64,000 nt of DNA, from contig JAGYVD010000008.1 in assembly GCA_021209875.1 (NCBI GenBank), positions 2,417,501 to 2,481,500 on the forward strand, written 5' to 3'. Positions within the stretch are counted from its first letter, which is position 1, and each line of letters begins with the position of its first letter. Made by a program: the position numbers and the translations under genes. This DNA comes from Rosellinia necatrix (lineage: Eukaryota; Ascomycota; Sordariomycetes; Xylariales; Xylariaceae). Below, one piece after another: positions 24,101-35,260 of the stretch. The notes under the pieces were generated by a model. It saw only the letters and a program-made list of their open reading frames with translations. It was not told the origin of the DNA and searched no databases.

Positions 24101-26124
24101 CCTACTTAGTGTAGGTAGCCAAAGAGCAGGCAGGCAGGTAGGTAGGTAGGTAGGTAGGCAGGTAGATAGCGATAAGTGAAAGATGTCTTATACAATGCAA
24201 ACAAGGGAAACCAACCTCTGCGGTAAGGGGGGCCAGCACTTCGGGCATAAGGTAGTCGTCCACGCCGCCGGGGTAGAAGGTGGCTCCGAATTGAGGCATG
24301 TCTAATGAATCGTCGACCTGCGAACCTGCATGAAATTGCGAAACAGCTGTCAGCCAGGCAACCTGTAACCTGTAAGCCAGTAGTGGCGGTAGTATTATCG
24401 CTAGTAGTGTATGTGGTCCGTAGGACTTGTCCAGGGTGCTGTAAGCGCGGAACGGAAAGGGGAGCTCGCTGGTTGTGGCGGGGCTCTCTTCTTCTTTTGC
24501 TTATCGCGGGGCTGATTTGGCGCACCCTCTGCGTGTTTCTCTCTGTCTCTCTGTCTCTCTGTCTCTCTCTCTCTCTTTCCTCTGTCTCCTATCTCCTGTC
24601 TCCTGTCTTCTGTTTCCTGTCTCCTTTTCCTATCTCCTTTTCTTCCTTATTTCCTTCTCTCTCTCTTTTTCTCCCTGCTATGACGTTCAGTATCACCCGC
24701 TTATTTGTTTTGCTGTCTCGCTAAAGGTTGGGAAGAGTGTAGAAACAGCCCGAAGCGAGAACTGGCAACGACGACAGCGACTGATTGATGCCCGGGATGA
24801 GAGAATAGTTGTTGACGATGATGTCGTGTGAGGAGTCTCGGGTGTTTGTTTTACGTTTCCCATCGGCGTTCGGTCAAGAAGACAGTGCCATGGTCGGGTC
24901 GGAATCAGGGTCTTAGTCTGATGAGCGGGAGCGTTCCTTTAACAAGATGGTCGACCCAATCCAACCAGAGCTCTCGAAACCGTTCTGGAACCGGGGTCCT
25001 GTAGAGAGTGGGCAGTGGGTAGGCAGGCAGTGAGCATTGATTGAGTGGGCAGTGAGCAGTAATGCATGGGTGGGTACATGTACACTAGGTACTGTACACT
25101 GCACTGCGTACAGTTAGGGGTGACTATGGTATACGTCTTACACGACCGCAGTAGCGTATGTGTGTGTGTTCATGGGATGCACAGGCCCGACAGGGTGTAA
25201 TTGTGGATGCTGGGAGCAGCTGACAAGCACCGTGCCTAGCAAGCGGTGCATGGCCCATCCAACGCCATGTCGGGGAGTGTCAAATGAGATACCACTTGAT
25301 GGCCTAGGAGGGTATAGCACACACGTGTACGGCCAGTGGGCGCGGTCTCCTGGAATGGGTTGTGGAGTAGGAGACCCCGGCTGGTCCGCCCAAAGATCCG
25401 AGATTACACGCAGCCGCTGACGCGCGCAACCTGTATAAGCCACCATTACCATCGCCCTCCCGACTTGACTCCTGAAAGACGTCCCAAGCAAACTCGGACG
25501 GTGCGGCAGTGCTGCTATTCTGGGGGGAGAGACTTCTTGTCGTAGGTAGGTACAACCTTGGGCTTTGCTTGATCTCTACCTTTTGGAGGCAGCCCAGTTA
25601 CAGGCCCCTTAGTGACTATAGGGGATGGTGTATAGTGCCCTATGTCTTATCGCATTGCATTAACTATTCGTTGGCTGCGATATATTTATTCCGCGGGAAG
25701 CCGGTAGTCGATCGTTTCTGCCATTTACTCACGACAGTCCTGATACTCATGGCGGCTTGGCCGGTGCCACGGGTTTGGGTTCGGGTTCATCGGAGTCTGG
25801 CACTCGAGGTTTTATGCGACATTCGGAACTGGGTTGGTGGTCGCGGGCGCAAGGCCACAGTCGCAGTCGCAGTCGCAGTCGCAGCGGCAGGCATAGGTAG
25901 TCGCGAGTGTTCAACGGCCACGAGGAAGGAGCGGAAGAGACGGGAAGAGAGAGAAGATAGAGAGAAGAGAAATGTTCACCATTCGTCGAGAGCCCAGCCA
26001 CAACATCCAAAACAGCAAGCCATGGATTGGGGTTGGGATGGTCCAAAGTTAAGATGAAGAGGGACACACGGAACTTACCTTGGCCGACACCCGATCCGGA
26101 ACCCGTGTCCGTAGACGCGGTCAT
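21163..26124 (-). CDS. SKT5: SKT5/Chs4-type chitin synthase activator (Sel1 repeats, CaaX)
   Basis: The core exon 23862-21250 encodes MPEVPENMQQ.., a stretch common to this family, then tandem Sel1-like repeats (GRADYRIGMLYENSND; GFAKAQLKMGQAYE; ATGEFAMGYYHEIGISVEKD), roughly residues 240-540, and a long Pro/Gly-rich tail. A last 12-base exon (21174-21163) after a 75-base intron ends the protein DDCVVM, a CaaX prenylation box as in yeast Skt5. Skt5 recruits and activates class IV chitin synthase (Chs3) at septa and growth sites. Upstream, two small exons fit in frame: 26124-26079 (MTASTDTGSGSGVGQ) and 24325-24216 (SQVDDSLDMPQFGATFYPGG), giving 926 aa but needing a 1.75-kb first intron. The fallback is a start at 23902 or 23853. 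The core is certain; the first exons are inferred. Confidence 0.8.
24128..24165. repeat. (AGGT/AGGC)n microsatellite
   Basis: About nine tetranucleotide units. It lies in the proposed second intron of the SKT5-like gene. Confidence 0.85.
24529..24680. repeat. CT-rich simple sequence
   Basis: Runs of CTCT, CTGT and TTCCT on the + strand (GA-rich on the SKT5 coding strand), inside its proposed long first intron. No coding sequence. Confidence 0.8.
25858..25884. repeat. (CAGTCG)n short tandem repeat
   Basis: About 4.5 hexanucleotide units within the proposed first intron of the SKT5-like gene. Open on both strands but without any other sign of coding. Confidence 0.8.
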
Positions 26125-28421
26125 ATTGGAAGATAGCTCCCCGGTTTTGATCGTATTAATGTATTATTCGTAAGTATATGGGCTGAATCGGCGATGGCGG
26201 TTCATAAGAGGTGAGATTGATGAGATGTGCCGGCTTTAGAAGAGGGTGATGTCATTTATGGTATGAAGTGAGGTGTAGGTCGGCAGATGCATTCCGCCTC
26301 AGCGAATACCTACTAGGTAAGAGGACAGGGACGAAGATTTGGGTTTGGGATGGAAATGATAGAGCAGAAGAAGTGAATGAAGGTGAACTGGAGCTTGGCT
26401 TCTTAATGAATCCATAGGTAGGTAGGTTAAGTTATACACATTTGGCACTATCTGAAGCACCTACCTACTTAGTAGAGGAGGGCGTCGCTAACTATTTACT
26501 TAGCTACTACCTAAGTACTTAGTAGGTAGTTTAATATGCCTTCAAATTTACTAAAGATATGTTTGAAGCTGTTTAGTAGCCATGGTAGGTACCTGGGTAC
26601 TTACTCGTTGTGCGCCTAAGCTGAACCTATAGATAGTCCGCTGTCTGCTTGAATCGTGCACGACAAGCCCCCCGGCATGGGTTCCCCCGGCTTTTTAGAC
26701 CAAGAGATCAACTGAAATCGGCATGGAGGTATATAGCTGCGTATGTAGGTACTTAGTTGGTTGGGTACTCTCGTGCTGCGCCTGAAACCGGGCGGCTGGG
26801 CCAACTGTCGTTGAGCGGATTTCATGAGGCGTTCACAGGAACTCGAGCATTAACGAGATTAACTAGGCCCTAGCTCTCTCATCCTTCGCCAGCAACACGC
26901 GTGTCTAAATGCAGATACGCTATAACTAAGTGGCCGAACTTGGTCTGATGCCACTATTATCAGATAGTTCGGGAGCTCGCGAAGAGACCATGATGAAACG
27001 GGTCTCCTCTGTCTTCTTCGGGTGGGATTTAAGGCGCGGAGAAACATCCCAGCCACATCCTGTTGCTATTTTGATCAGATTGCGTCGCTAGGTATGATAT
27101 TCCCCCTTCCTATCTCTGTGGGCGACGATGGCCTGCCACCTCGCACGAACGCTAGGCTGTGGCTGGTTAGGTCGCTTAGCAGCGTGGAACGTGTAGTTTG
27201 GTGGGGGGAAGCAGATGGGTTCACCCAACCCAGGCACAGGAATTGAACACGACAAAGACAGCTCAGGCAAACCACGGTTCCTTTGCGCATCGCGGGTGGG
27301 GGTTCCCAAACCTCCCGATACAAACAGCTCAACACTCCGGCTATCTGTTGGCATATTCGATGCTACCGCACGGCGCCGGAGACATGGAGCGGGCAGGATA
27401 TGGCCTGGAGATCCGGGAATTACCCAGACGCTTGGAAACTTGCAGCAGTTGATAGGAGCCGAAGCGGTCCAATCAGTTCGTATAAGCACCGCTGATACTC
27501 ACTGCGGTATAGCCCCTACCCTACAAACCAGGGAGCATGACATTGCTTTCTTGTTTGGACCCGGAACAAGACGATACAGGACGATGACTCGTTCGTTGTC
27601 GTGGCGGGCTGCACCATAGGAGCGAGGTGCACGTGGAATGGCTGGTGGGATAGCCCGTGGTCGTGTGAACAAAGGCGTCCCGATCCTGATGACACGATGG
27701 CACCTGCGCGATAACATGATAACTAGCGTGGGCATCATGACCATATATATGAGCATGGTGCCCGAAAGCAATGGCGAGGGTTCTCTCGAGCTAAACGTAG
27801 ATTGGGGCCAACCAAGATGAAACATCCTATCTTACTATACAACTCCCTGTAACAGATGAAGAACTTGAGGTGCATGTCAAGAGATCTTGGATCCAAGTTG
27901 CAAGTTGCAAGCGCAAGTGGGCCAACTGTGGCGGTGGCTAGTGCTATCTTCCAAGGTGCCAATCCAACCTTGAATTGCGTGACCCCACCATGACCAGTTC
28001 CACTCCAGCCACATCGCGGGACGGCTGGAGCTTAGGCCAGCAGGGGTACGACCACAAGCACCCGGTGCCGGACTGCCAGTCGGGTGGGCCTACCCGACGC
28101 AACGCCAAGCTCCAGCTGTTCTCCGTCGTCAGCCTTTCAGCCTGCTTGCCGTGCCTTGCTCGATCAACAACATCCACGCCTCTGACGAATCTCCATCTGA
28201 CAAGTCCGACGACGGTACTGGACCAACCATCACCGTTCCCGCCTCACCACCAGTACATAAGCCCGCGCCCCGGCGGCCCTGAAGTTGTCGGAACACAAGC
28301 AATCGCGAACACGAAGAGCAGCACCGTCGTCTTGTCTACCCCCGTCCCGCCTCCATCGGTCCCAGCGTCGTCATCGCGGCCCGAGCAACCTCCCAACCCG
28401 CCGCCACCCCCCGCCATCAAC
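26125..28421. other. Long intergenic region, no supported gene
   Basis: About 2.3 kb between the divergently transcribed SKT5-like and RPN12 genes. Dense TAGG/CCTA low-complexity words lie at 26405-26555. Several overlapping short frames at 27000-27960 look like nothing known. The RPN12 reading frame stays open upstream of its start but shows no family resemblance there. Confidence 0.45.
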
Positions 28422-29398
28422 ATGGCCGAGCGAGCGCTGCAGCAGATCCTCTCGCAGCTCAGGGCTCACCCGAACGCCCCCTACAGCGAAGCGTCCAAGC
28501 TCCTTTCGAAGGCCAAGATCGGCCTCCTCCAGCTGAAGGCCGTGACGCCCTCCCCCTCGACGCCCCCCTCGCACCTCGCCCTCGCGAGGCAGGTCTACGA
28601 GGCCGGCGCCCTCTTCAGCATCCGCGCCAAGAACGCCCCGGCCTTCACGCGCTACGTCTCGCAGCTGCAGCCCTTCTACGAGCTCGCCGACGATGCCGAC
28701 GGCGGCGCCGCGGCCGGCGCCGCGGAGGAGAATCGGAACAAGGTGACGGGTCTGTATCTCCTGCTCTTGCTGACCCAGGGCCGCTATGCCGAGTTCCACT
28801 CCGAGCTCGAGGCCCTGAGTACGCGGGCCCGCGGCAGCGAGGAGATCGAGCGGGATCGCTATCTCGGATACCCGATCAAGCTTGAGAGGTGGTTGATGGA
28901 GGGCAGTTATGACCGCGTGTGGAAGGCGATGAAGAGTCGGGAGGTCCCGAGCGAGGAGTATGGCGTCTTTTCCGAAGTAAGTTCCTTGCGGATTCGGGTT
29001 GTTTTTCTTGATCTTTACCAATATCTCCTTCCTCGGCGTCCGCCTTGCTGCTTGCTCTTACGAACGACGCCCAATGTTCAACCAAGCTCCAGCAACCAAG
29101 CTAACCAAGGTCTCCCAACCCCCAGATTCTCACCTCCCAGATCCGTTCTGAGATTGCCTCCAGCAGCGAGCGCGCATACCCCTCTCTCCCCTTGAGTAGT
29201 ACCAAGTCCCTCCTCTTCCTCGACTCCGAGGGCGCCGTCGTCAACTTTGCGCGCCAGCGGGGCTGGATCATCCGCGACGGCCAGATCTTCTTCCCCGCCG
29301 CCGACAGCGCCGAGGACGGAGGCGAGGAGAAGGATATCAGCCAGATGATCATCGAGAACACGCTCGGATATGCCCGGGAGCTCGAGACCATTGTTTGA
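28422..29398 (+). CDS. RPN12: 26S proteasome regulatory subunit RPN12
   Basis: Two exons, 28422-28976 and 29126-29398, give 275 aa, the usual length of Rpn12/PSMD8. The start MAERALQQILSQL was chosen because the frame upstream is low-complexity. Family landmarks are LARQVYEAGALFSIRAKN, YLLLLLTQGRYAEFHSELE, YPIKLERWLMEGSYDRVW and, in exon 2, SLLFLDSEGAVVNFARQRGW in the PCI-like C-terminal part. Rpn12 is a lid subunit whose arrival completes lid assembly before docking on the proteasome base. Exon 1 is much more GC-rich than the flanks. The single intron (28977-29125) has donor GTAAGT and acceptor CAG. Confidence 0.93.
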
Positions 29399-30236
29399 GC
29401 CCCGCCTTCCAAATGTATCCCCGCACCTTCGCATAAGGAGTGTATCGCCTGCCCCAGATACGGAGCATCCGCACTACAGAAAAGCAGTGGTTTGAAAACA
29501 AGTACACGGGCCCCGGAAGACCTAGTGAATGCCAAACAGCCGCTTATTGCCAGCAGCCGCGAGGGACAAGGGGCGGAGAATGATAGTCGGAGCGGAAAAG
29601 CGGCGAGAGGGATTGGTAAACGCTAAAAGCTAATAACGCAAACATGCCTAGCCGATTCCATTATATACACACACATCAATCGAACTGTATGAGTATGGTC
29701 ACCTAAATTCCAGCAGCTTAGGTGGTCCTTTATAGAGGATAGAGCAGAATGAAGGTAATTCAAACCAGCCGTTCCAAGTCAAGCTACTGTTTCCGTTGCC
29801 GTGTAGTCACGTCTCATTCCGTGCTACCAATCTTCTTGCCATACGCATACAATGACACACATCCACGGGCTGTCTCGGATAAATGGCACCGGATGAACTC
29901 GAGGGTTCTGGACACAATTATACAATGCATCTATTCATTTCGAGTGAGTCGTGGCGGAGACGCGGGTCACTTAGCTATCTTCACATTCATCCCCCGGGGC
30001 CGGCAAACAGCACCAAATAGTACGGTAATTTGCACCGCTTCCATACATGGTGATTATACGTCAAACATGTTTCGGACTCTAAGTTGCCTAGGTCCTTCTT
30101 TTCTCTTTTCCCCTTGCTCAGGATTTCGCATACTTTTCCCGGCCAACCGATCTCCATCGTTGTCCTGTTGTTTTCATCAAGACATTTCCGCAGTGCCTGC
30201 GCCCTTTCTGAGGCAAGAAAGAATATGGATTTCTAT
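29399..30236. other. Convergent 3' flanks of RPN12 and alpha-COP
   Basis: Spacer between two convergent genes. A 179-codon + frame at 29749-30288 overlaps the last alpha-COP exon, has no recognisable content, and is treated as chance. Confidence 0.5.
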
Positions 30237-33200
30237 TTACGCAAATAGCCTCAAACCACTGCCATGCTTACCCACCTCGCAGACCTGACATACAACACAG
30301 ACGGTGCCCTTGTACTTGGAGTGGTACTTAGAACCATCGAAGGCACATTCCTCGTACGCCGTGCCGCTATAGATAGGGGTGTGACTGGTGGCGCAGATGT
30401 CAAACTCGGCGAATAGATCATACTCGATCTCTACGGTATCATGCGGGTTGCGTTCGCATTGTGCTTTCATTTTCTTGGCCTGAGGACCATTTTGTTAGGT
30501 AAATGTGCTAGAGACTGTCAGGAGAGGGGTTTAACTCACGCTTTCTAGGATCCGAGCAGCGCCGCCATTTGCAAGTATGCGGTTGGCGAAGCTTAAGGCA
30601 GAACTTAAGTTCTTGCTTCGAAATGCCAAGTTCATCGCATTCAGGAGTGCTAATTGGCGATGTGGAACCTCAATCTTGGGGATGGTGAAGTATGCCGATA
30701 GCTCAAGGCTACGCTTTAGCAGATCGGGGTTGCCGTTCACAACCTCGGGCGTGCCAAGTGATCGCCGGGCCAGCTCGATTGACATAGCAACTGTGTATTC
30801 GCTGGCCGATGTAATCAATTTCTTGGCTTCGGCTACCTCGCTTTCGCTTGACACTGCATTTGCGAGAATGGCATGCAGAATGCCTCGGAAAATCCTTGCG
30901 CCATCATCAAGCCTGTTGGATCGCATTGAGTCGTAACCTTGTTGTAGGTCATTGGATGCAAGATTTTCGAGGTCTCGAGGAATGATGGGCAGAACCTTTC
31001 TAGGGTCGGCTTCATCCACGGTCCGACGCACATAGTTAACAAGTGGTGGAAGCCCGGTAGAGGCTGGGAGGTATGTTTTTGTTGCTAGGTAGATTTCCAT
31101 GAACCGAGGTTTGAGGGGTGCAAAGTTCACCGCACCTACTTGTCGGTTAAGAAGATTCATGGCGGATTCAAATGAGCCTGCCGCGATGTGATCCGCCGCG
31201 ATAGGTGAGTTTCGTGCCCACAAGTCGGCTTCGCTGCTCCCGGCGCCACCGGTATCCGTACTTTCGACATTGACGAAGTCACTATCTGCTTCCGGAACAA
31301 TGTCGTCGCCCATATCCCAGCCGGCGGCATCCTCATCGTCGTCGACTTCCATGGCTCCATTTCGCTTCGCCGTGGTGTCCTCCTCAGCCAACGTGCTCTC
31401 CTCGAGCTTAGTGCTGGTCGCCGGTTCGTCTTCAAGGCTCATACCCTCTAATTGACCGGCTAGTGCTTTTTCAAAAATGGATTGTGATGCGGCTTTTGTG
31501 GGCCAGTTCGCCTTAAAGGTAGACACTATCGGCTTTGGTGTTGGTAACAGTTTCCCGAACTTTGGTAGTGTTAATTGGTCTTCCGTGACTCCTGTTGCTT
31601 CTAAGATGGATTGACATTCATCTTCAAGGCCGTGTGCTTTGGCAGTCATGTATGCGAGGGGGTCTAGGCAATCGTTAGTTTTATATCCCAGGCCGACCCG
31701 GTTTACACTCACATAAATCAACTTCTTTAAACATCTGTATCCTGTCCTCAACCTCGTTCAGATAAAGAGCATTCTGAAATCTGGCCGTGAAATCGCCCCG
31801 GTGCTCGGCGATCTTGGCCATCCTGGCTAGTTTGGAATGGTCACCTGTTGACAGGTACAAAAAGGAGAGTTTGTCAAACTGCTTCAGCTTCTGGTACGCC
31901 ATCTCGACAATCTGGTGATTTCCATGCGCTAGAGCCTCATTTCCCAGCCTGGTCCAGAGCTTCGGTCGGTCTAGTTCCTTGGCCATTTCAACTGCAACAT
32001 CGAGGTTTCCACATTCTATAGCAAGTTCAAACCGTGTTGATGGATCCTGGACGAATTGTAAGGCGATCTCGGGGTACCCCTTCTTTTGTAGGTAGGAAAT
32101 GATGGACTGCCCAACTAAGCTCGATGTACGGATAATGTGCAGCATCTCTTCGTAGTTTCGCTTGACCAGAGACAACTTGAACCGATATTCAGTGGGATCG
32201 ATGTTGAGAACCTTGGGCTTAGCAGATCGGTCGAGGCAGTATACATTCCTACCCTTAACCTTGACGAGATACACCGTTTGATCGAGCGTCCTCACAATGC
32301 CATTATCACCGTTCATCAGCGTGTATTTGATGTGGTTCAGTGTCGAGTACAGAAGAACGCCAGCGTCATCCCAGGTAGCGCTCTTGATGCGAATGGTTTC
32401 GTGTAGTGTGCTAACTTGCTCGAGAGTCTTAGTCACAATTGTCACATTGTGTTTGCTAAGAAGCGCCGCGTGGAGGCCATCGTTAGACCAAACTACGTAT
32501 TTCACGCCATTCACCGCCAGCTCGGCAATGCTTTTCTTTTGTTGAATATCGTATAAATGGACGGCCGTCGGTGTGATAATAAGAAGGTTTCCTGTGCCGC
32601 CAAAATAGATATCGGTTGTCCCGACAGGAGGCTTGAATGAACGTGCAGTGTTATTAGATAAATCCTTGATATCCACAGTCTGAGCTGACGTGTTTAGCAC
32701 GGCAAATCTGTTACGGGCAACGAAAATGGCGGCATTCCCCTGTCCCCGCTTGGAGTCAGTCGCGTCTAGGGCGCCTGAGCCATCCCGCGGAAGGTTAATA
32801 AGCTCATATGAGCCACTCTCCGCAGGCGACGTAACGAGAACGGAGCGCTCGGCAGGGTTATAGGACAATGTTCGAGGAGGAACCCAGGCACTTCCTAGAC
32901 GCTTCAAAGAGAGCAGGGTCGGGCTCTCGGCGTTTTTTTGGAAGTCGTACGAGCGGACGTGCTTCTCCTTCGTAATGAAGAAAAGGTTGCTTTGGTGAAC
33001 AGTAGACGCAGGGCGCTCTCTTTCTAGCTTGAAAACCATAACACCATTGTCGTGCCCAGCAGCAAAGAGGTTTATCTCGGGATGGGCTGCGATGACCCAG
33101 AATCGATCGTTCTCCCGTTTAAAGGACTGGACGGAGGTGCGCTTTTGCGAATCCCATACACGGATGGTTTTGTCTTCACCACACGACAGAATTAGATCTT

Positions 33201-34219
33201 GATGTGGGTGGAATAAGCAACCGGAAGCATTCTGGAAATGGCCACGGCAAGTATCAACTTCCCACGCTTTCGTCTCGCTAAATCGCCACAGCTTTACGAG
33301 GCGGTCGTCGCCTGCCGAGACAATATGCGGGGCTGTGGGGTGAAAGGCAACCCAGTTGACACCTCGATCGTGTCCTTCGAGGACAAATTTGACCATTGCA
33401 TCGGTGTTGCCAAACATGTCGGTTTGTTGCGCGTTCGATCGCGCAACCTGGTCCTCAAAGGACATGGAGGTGGGGGCTGAATGCTTCTTCCTCAGACCGG
33501 AGATATCCCAAACACGTACGGACTGGTCGAGGGAGGCGGAGACGACTAGGTCGTCCTTGGGATGGAACTGCGCACACATGACATAGTGGTTGTGACCAGT
33601 CATGGTGCAAACTAAATCAGAGTCAGCGCAGGACACTCACACGCATTACGAAGGGGCAAATCCTACTGAGCGAGCGGTTCTGCCAGTTCCATATCCGAAT
33701 TGTTTGATCGTCCGAGGATGAGATGATCCACGGAAGCTCATGATGGAAGAAGACGGTGCGGACGTAGTCGAGGTGGCCGTTCAAGGTGAAAAGACACCGT
33801 CTCGTCTGGTAAGACCAGACCTTGATCTTGTAATCATCGCCACCCGAGACGAAGAGGGGTTGGGTTTTGTGGAAGTCGATGCCCCTGACCGGGCCATCAT
33901 GCTCTTCGAAGCGGTCTATTAAGGTGCCCATGCGATAGTCCCATAGCTGGATGGTTGAAGAGTGGAGGGAGACGAGGATCCATGGTCTGGCGCCGAAGGA
34001 TTAGCTTGACCGCGCGGCAGAGCCGGGGAGTAGAGGGGGCGTCTGATGGTCAATACCTTTTCGGGTGGAAAGCGATGCCCTTTGCCCTCGAGGACTTGGA
34101 CTCGAACTAGAGAGATGCGGGATCAGCCAGAGCTCCCAGGGTACGAGAGCAGGACGCGGGGGGGTCAATGGATAGAAACCGGCATGCACCTTTGTCAACA
34201 TTCCCGAGGAGGCCTGCAT
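30237..34219 (-). CDS. COP1: Coatomer subunit alpha (alpha-COP)
   Basis: Six exons: 34219-34190, 34106-34057, 33986-33667, 33611-31713, 31663-30540 and 30479-30237, summing to 1222 codons (1221 aa). The N-terminus [20 protein letters not shown] leads into WD40 repeats ([55 protein letters not shown]). The middle COPA/B-WD region, a TPR-like segment (EAHRGDF-type repeats around [19 protein letters not shown]) and the alpha-COP C-terminal domain follow. Alpha-COP is part of the COPI coat and binds dilysine cargo for Golgi-to-ER retrieval. The C-terminus (GLRLFA) is a few residues shorter than in the homologs I remember. It is divergent from UGGT, another secretory-pathway gene. Confidence 0.95.
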
Positions 34220-35260
34220 GGTGGATGGTGGTGGGAGGCGCAGGGTGCCCCTAAGATGTGGTCATGAACTGGGTGCGGGTGCGGGCGCGGTTCGCGATGG
34301 GAGGCACTCGCTATTCCAGGCGATGGCAGGTAAAAGAGAGGGCCTTAGGCAGGGGAAAGGGGAGGAAAGGAAAAAAGAGGCCGATTAGGACGCCAGGTCG
34401 GCGGGGCGAGCTGGGGAAAGGGAGCTCGGTGAGGTGATAGGTCGTGGTGGTAGGCGGGAGAGAGGCGGTATGCCGTCGAGGAACACCAGCTCGGTCGGTT
34501 GGTAACAATTGATGCTGCTGTCCTTTATCATTAGTTAGTTCGTCCTGGCAGGCAGCGCAAATGACACCAGACCCCAAAAGTTATGGCGGTGGATTTAATT
34601 CCAGCCTGTGGGGTGCAACACATCAAGCTACCTGTCAGTTGGGCAGCCGGTGACAGTTGTTCTCACGGGGGTCCCCTCTACCTAGGTACAAGTTTGGCCT
34701 GAATCTGGCCTGAGGCAGAGTATATTCATGTAGCGGGGCGATTGTCTAAATAGGATAAGGAGGGGCATCCATCCGCCATCTGGAGGGGCACCTCTGTTCC
34801 TCTTGCAGGTCGGTCTGCCCTTGTAGGTCTGTAACAAGCATCCGACGGCCAACGTTGATTGGCTAGACGGCGCCAAAAGTCCAAGTGTCCAATTGGCACC
34901 TGGCCACACAAAACAAGCGGGAGCTAGGATAGCTCTTGTAGGTGTCTCAGAGACGCCAGATGCCCCAGGCTACGGTATCTTTAAAGGCAACGTACCTACT
35001 GCCTTATACTAAACCTCAACAAGGGGTCACTTTCCATTGTCAGACCAGCCGTCGTCTCTACCCTCGAGAGTTGTTAGAATCGCGCCACAATACCTAGCTC
35101 GAATAGGTAGCATGGCACGCCTGGTTCGTTAGTTCCCAGAGCCATCCATCTCTCACGACCGAGAGCTTCGCCCCGAAGCTCCAGGCTGCCTGCCATCGGT
35201 GGCTCGCATGCTACCACTCCGCAAACAAGCTCCATATCGTGTCTTAGGCCACCCGCTGCC
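34220..35260. other. Divergent promoter region, alpha-COP and UGGT
   Basis: About 1.04 kb shared upstream region. Short frames are not supported. No clear motif (for example an unfolded-protein-response element) could be assigned by eye. Confidence 0.5.

Noticed and set aside
24128..24165. CRISPR-like or telomeric repeat
   Set aside because: It is a plain AGGT/AGGC microsatellite with no spacers and no TTAGGG units.
25509..26124. Overlapping frames (182 codons + and 125 codons -) as independent genes
   Set aside because: Low-complexity Arg/Val-rich or Leu/Arg-rich products driven by the CAGTCG repeat; only the 46-nt ATG exon ending at a consensus donor was kept, as the possible SKT5 leader.
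27975..28421. N-terminal extension of RPN12 (about 150 extra residues)
   Set aside because: Low-complexity Pro/Ser-rich sequence unlike the family; the MAERALQQ start gives the standard length.
29749..30288. 179-codon + strand frame
   Set aside because: Overlaps the last alpha-COP exon on the other strand and has no recognisable motifs.
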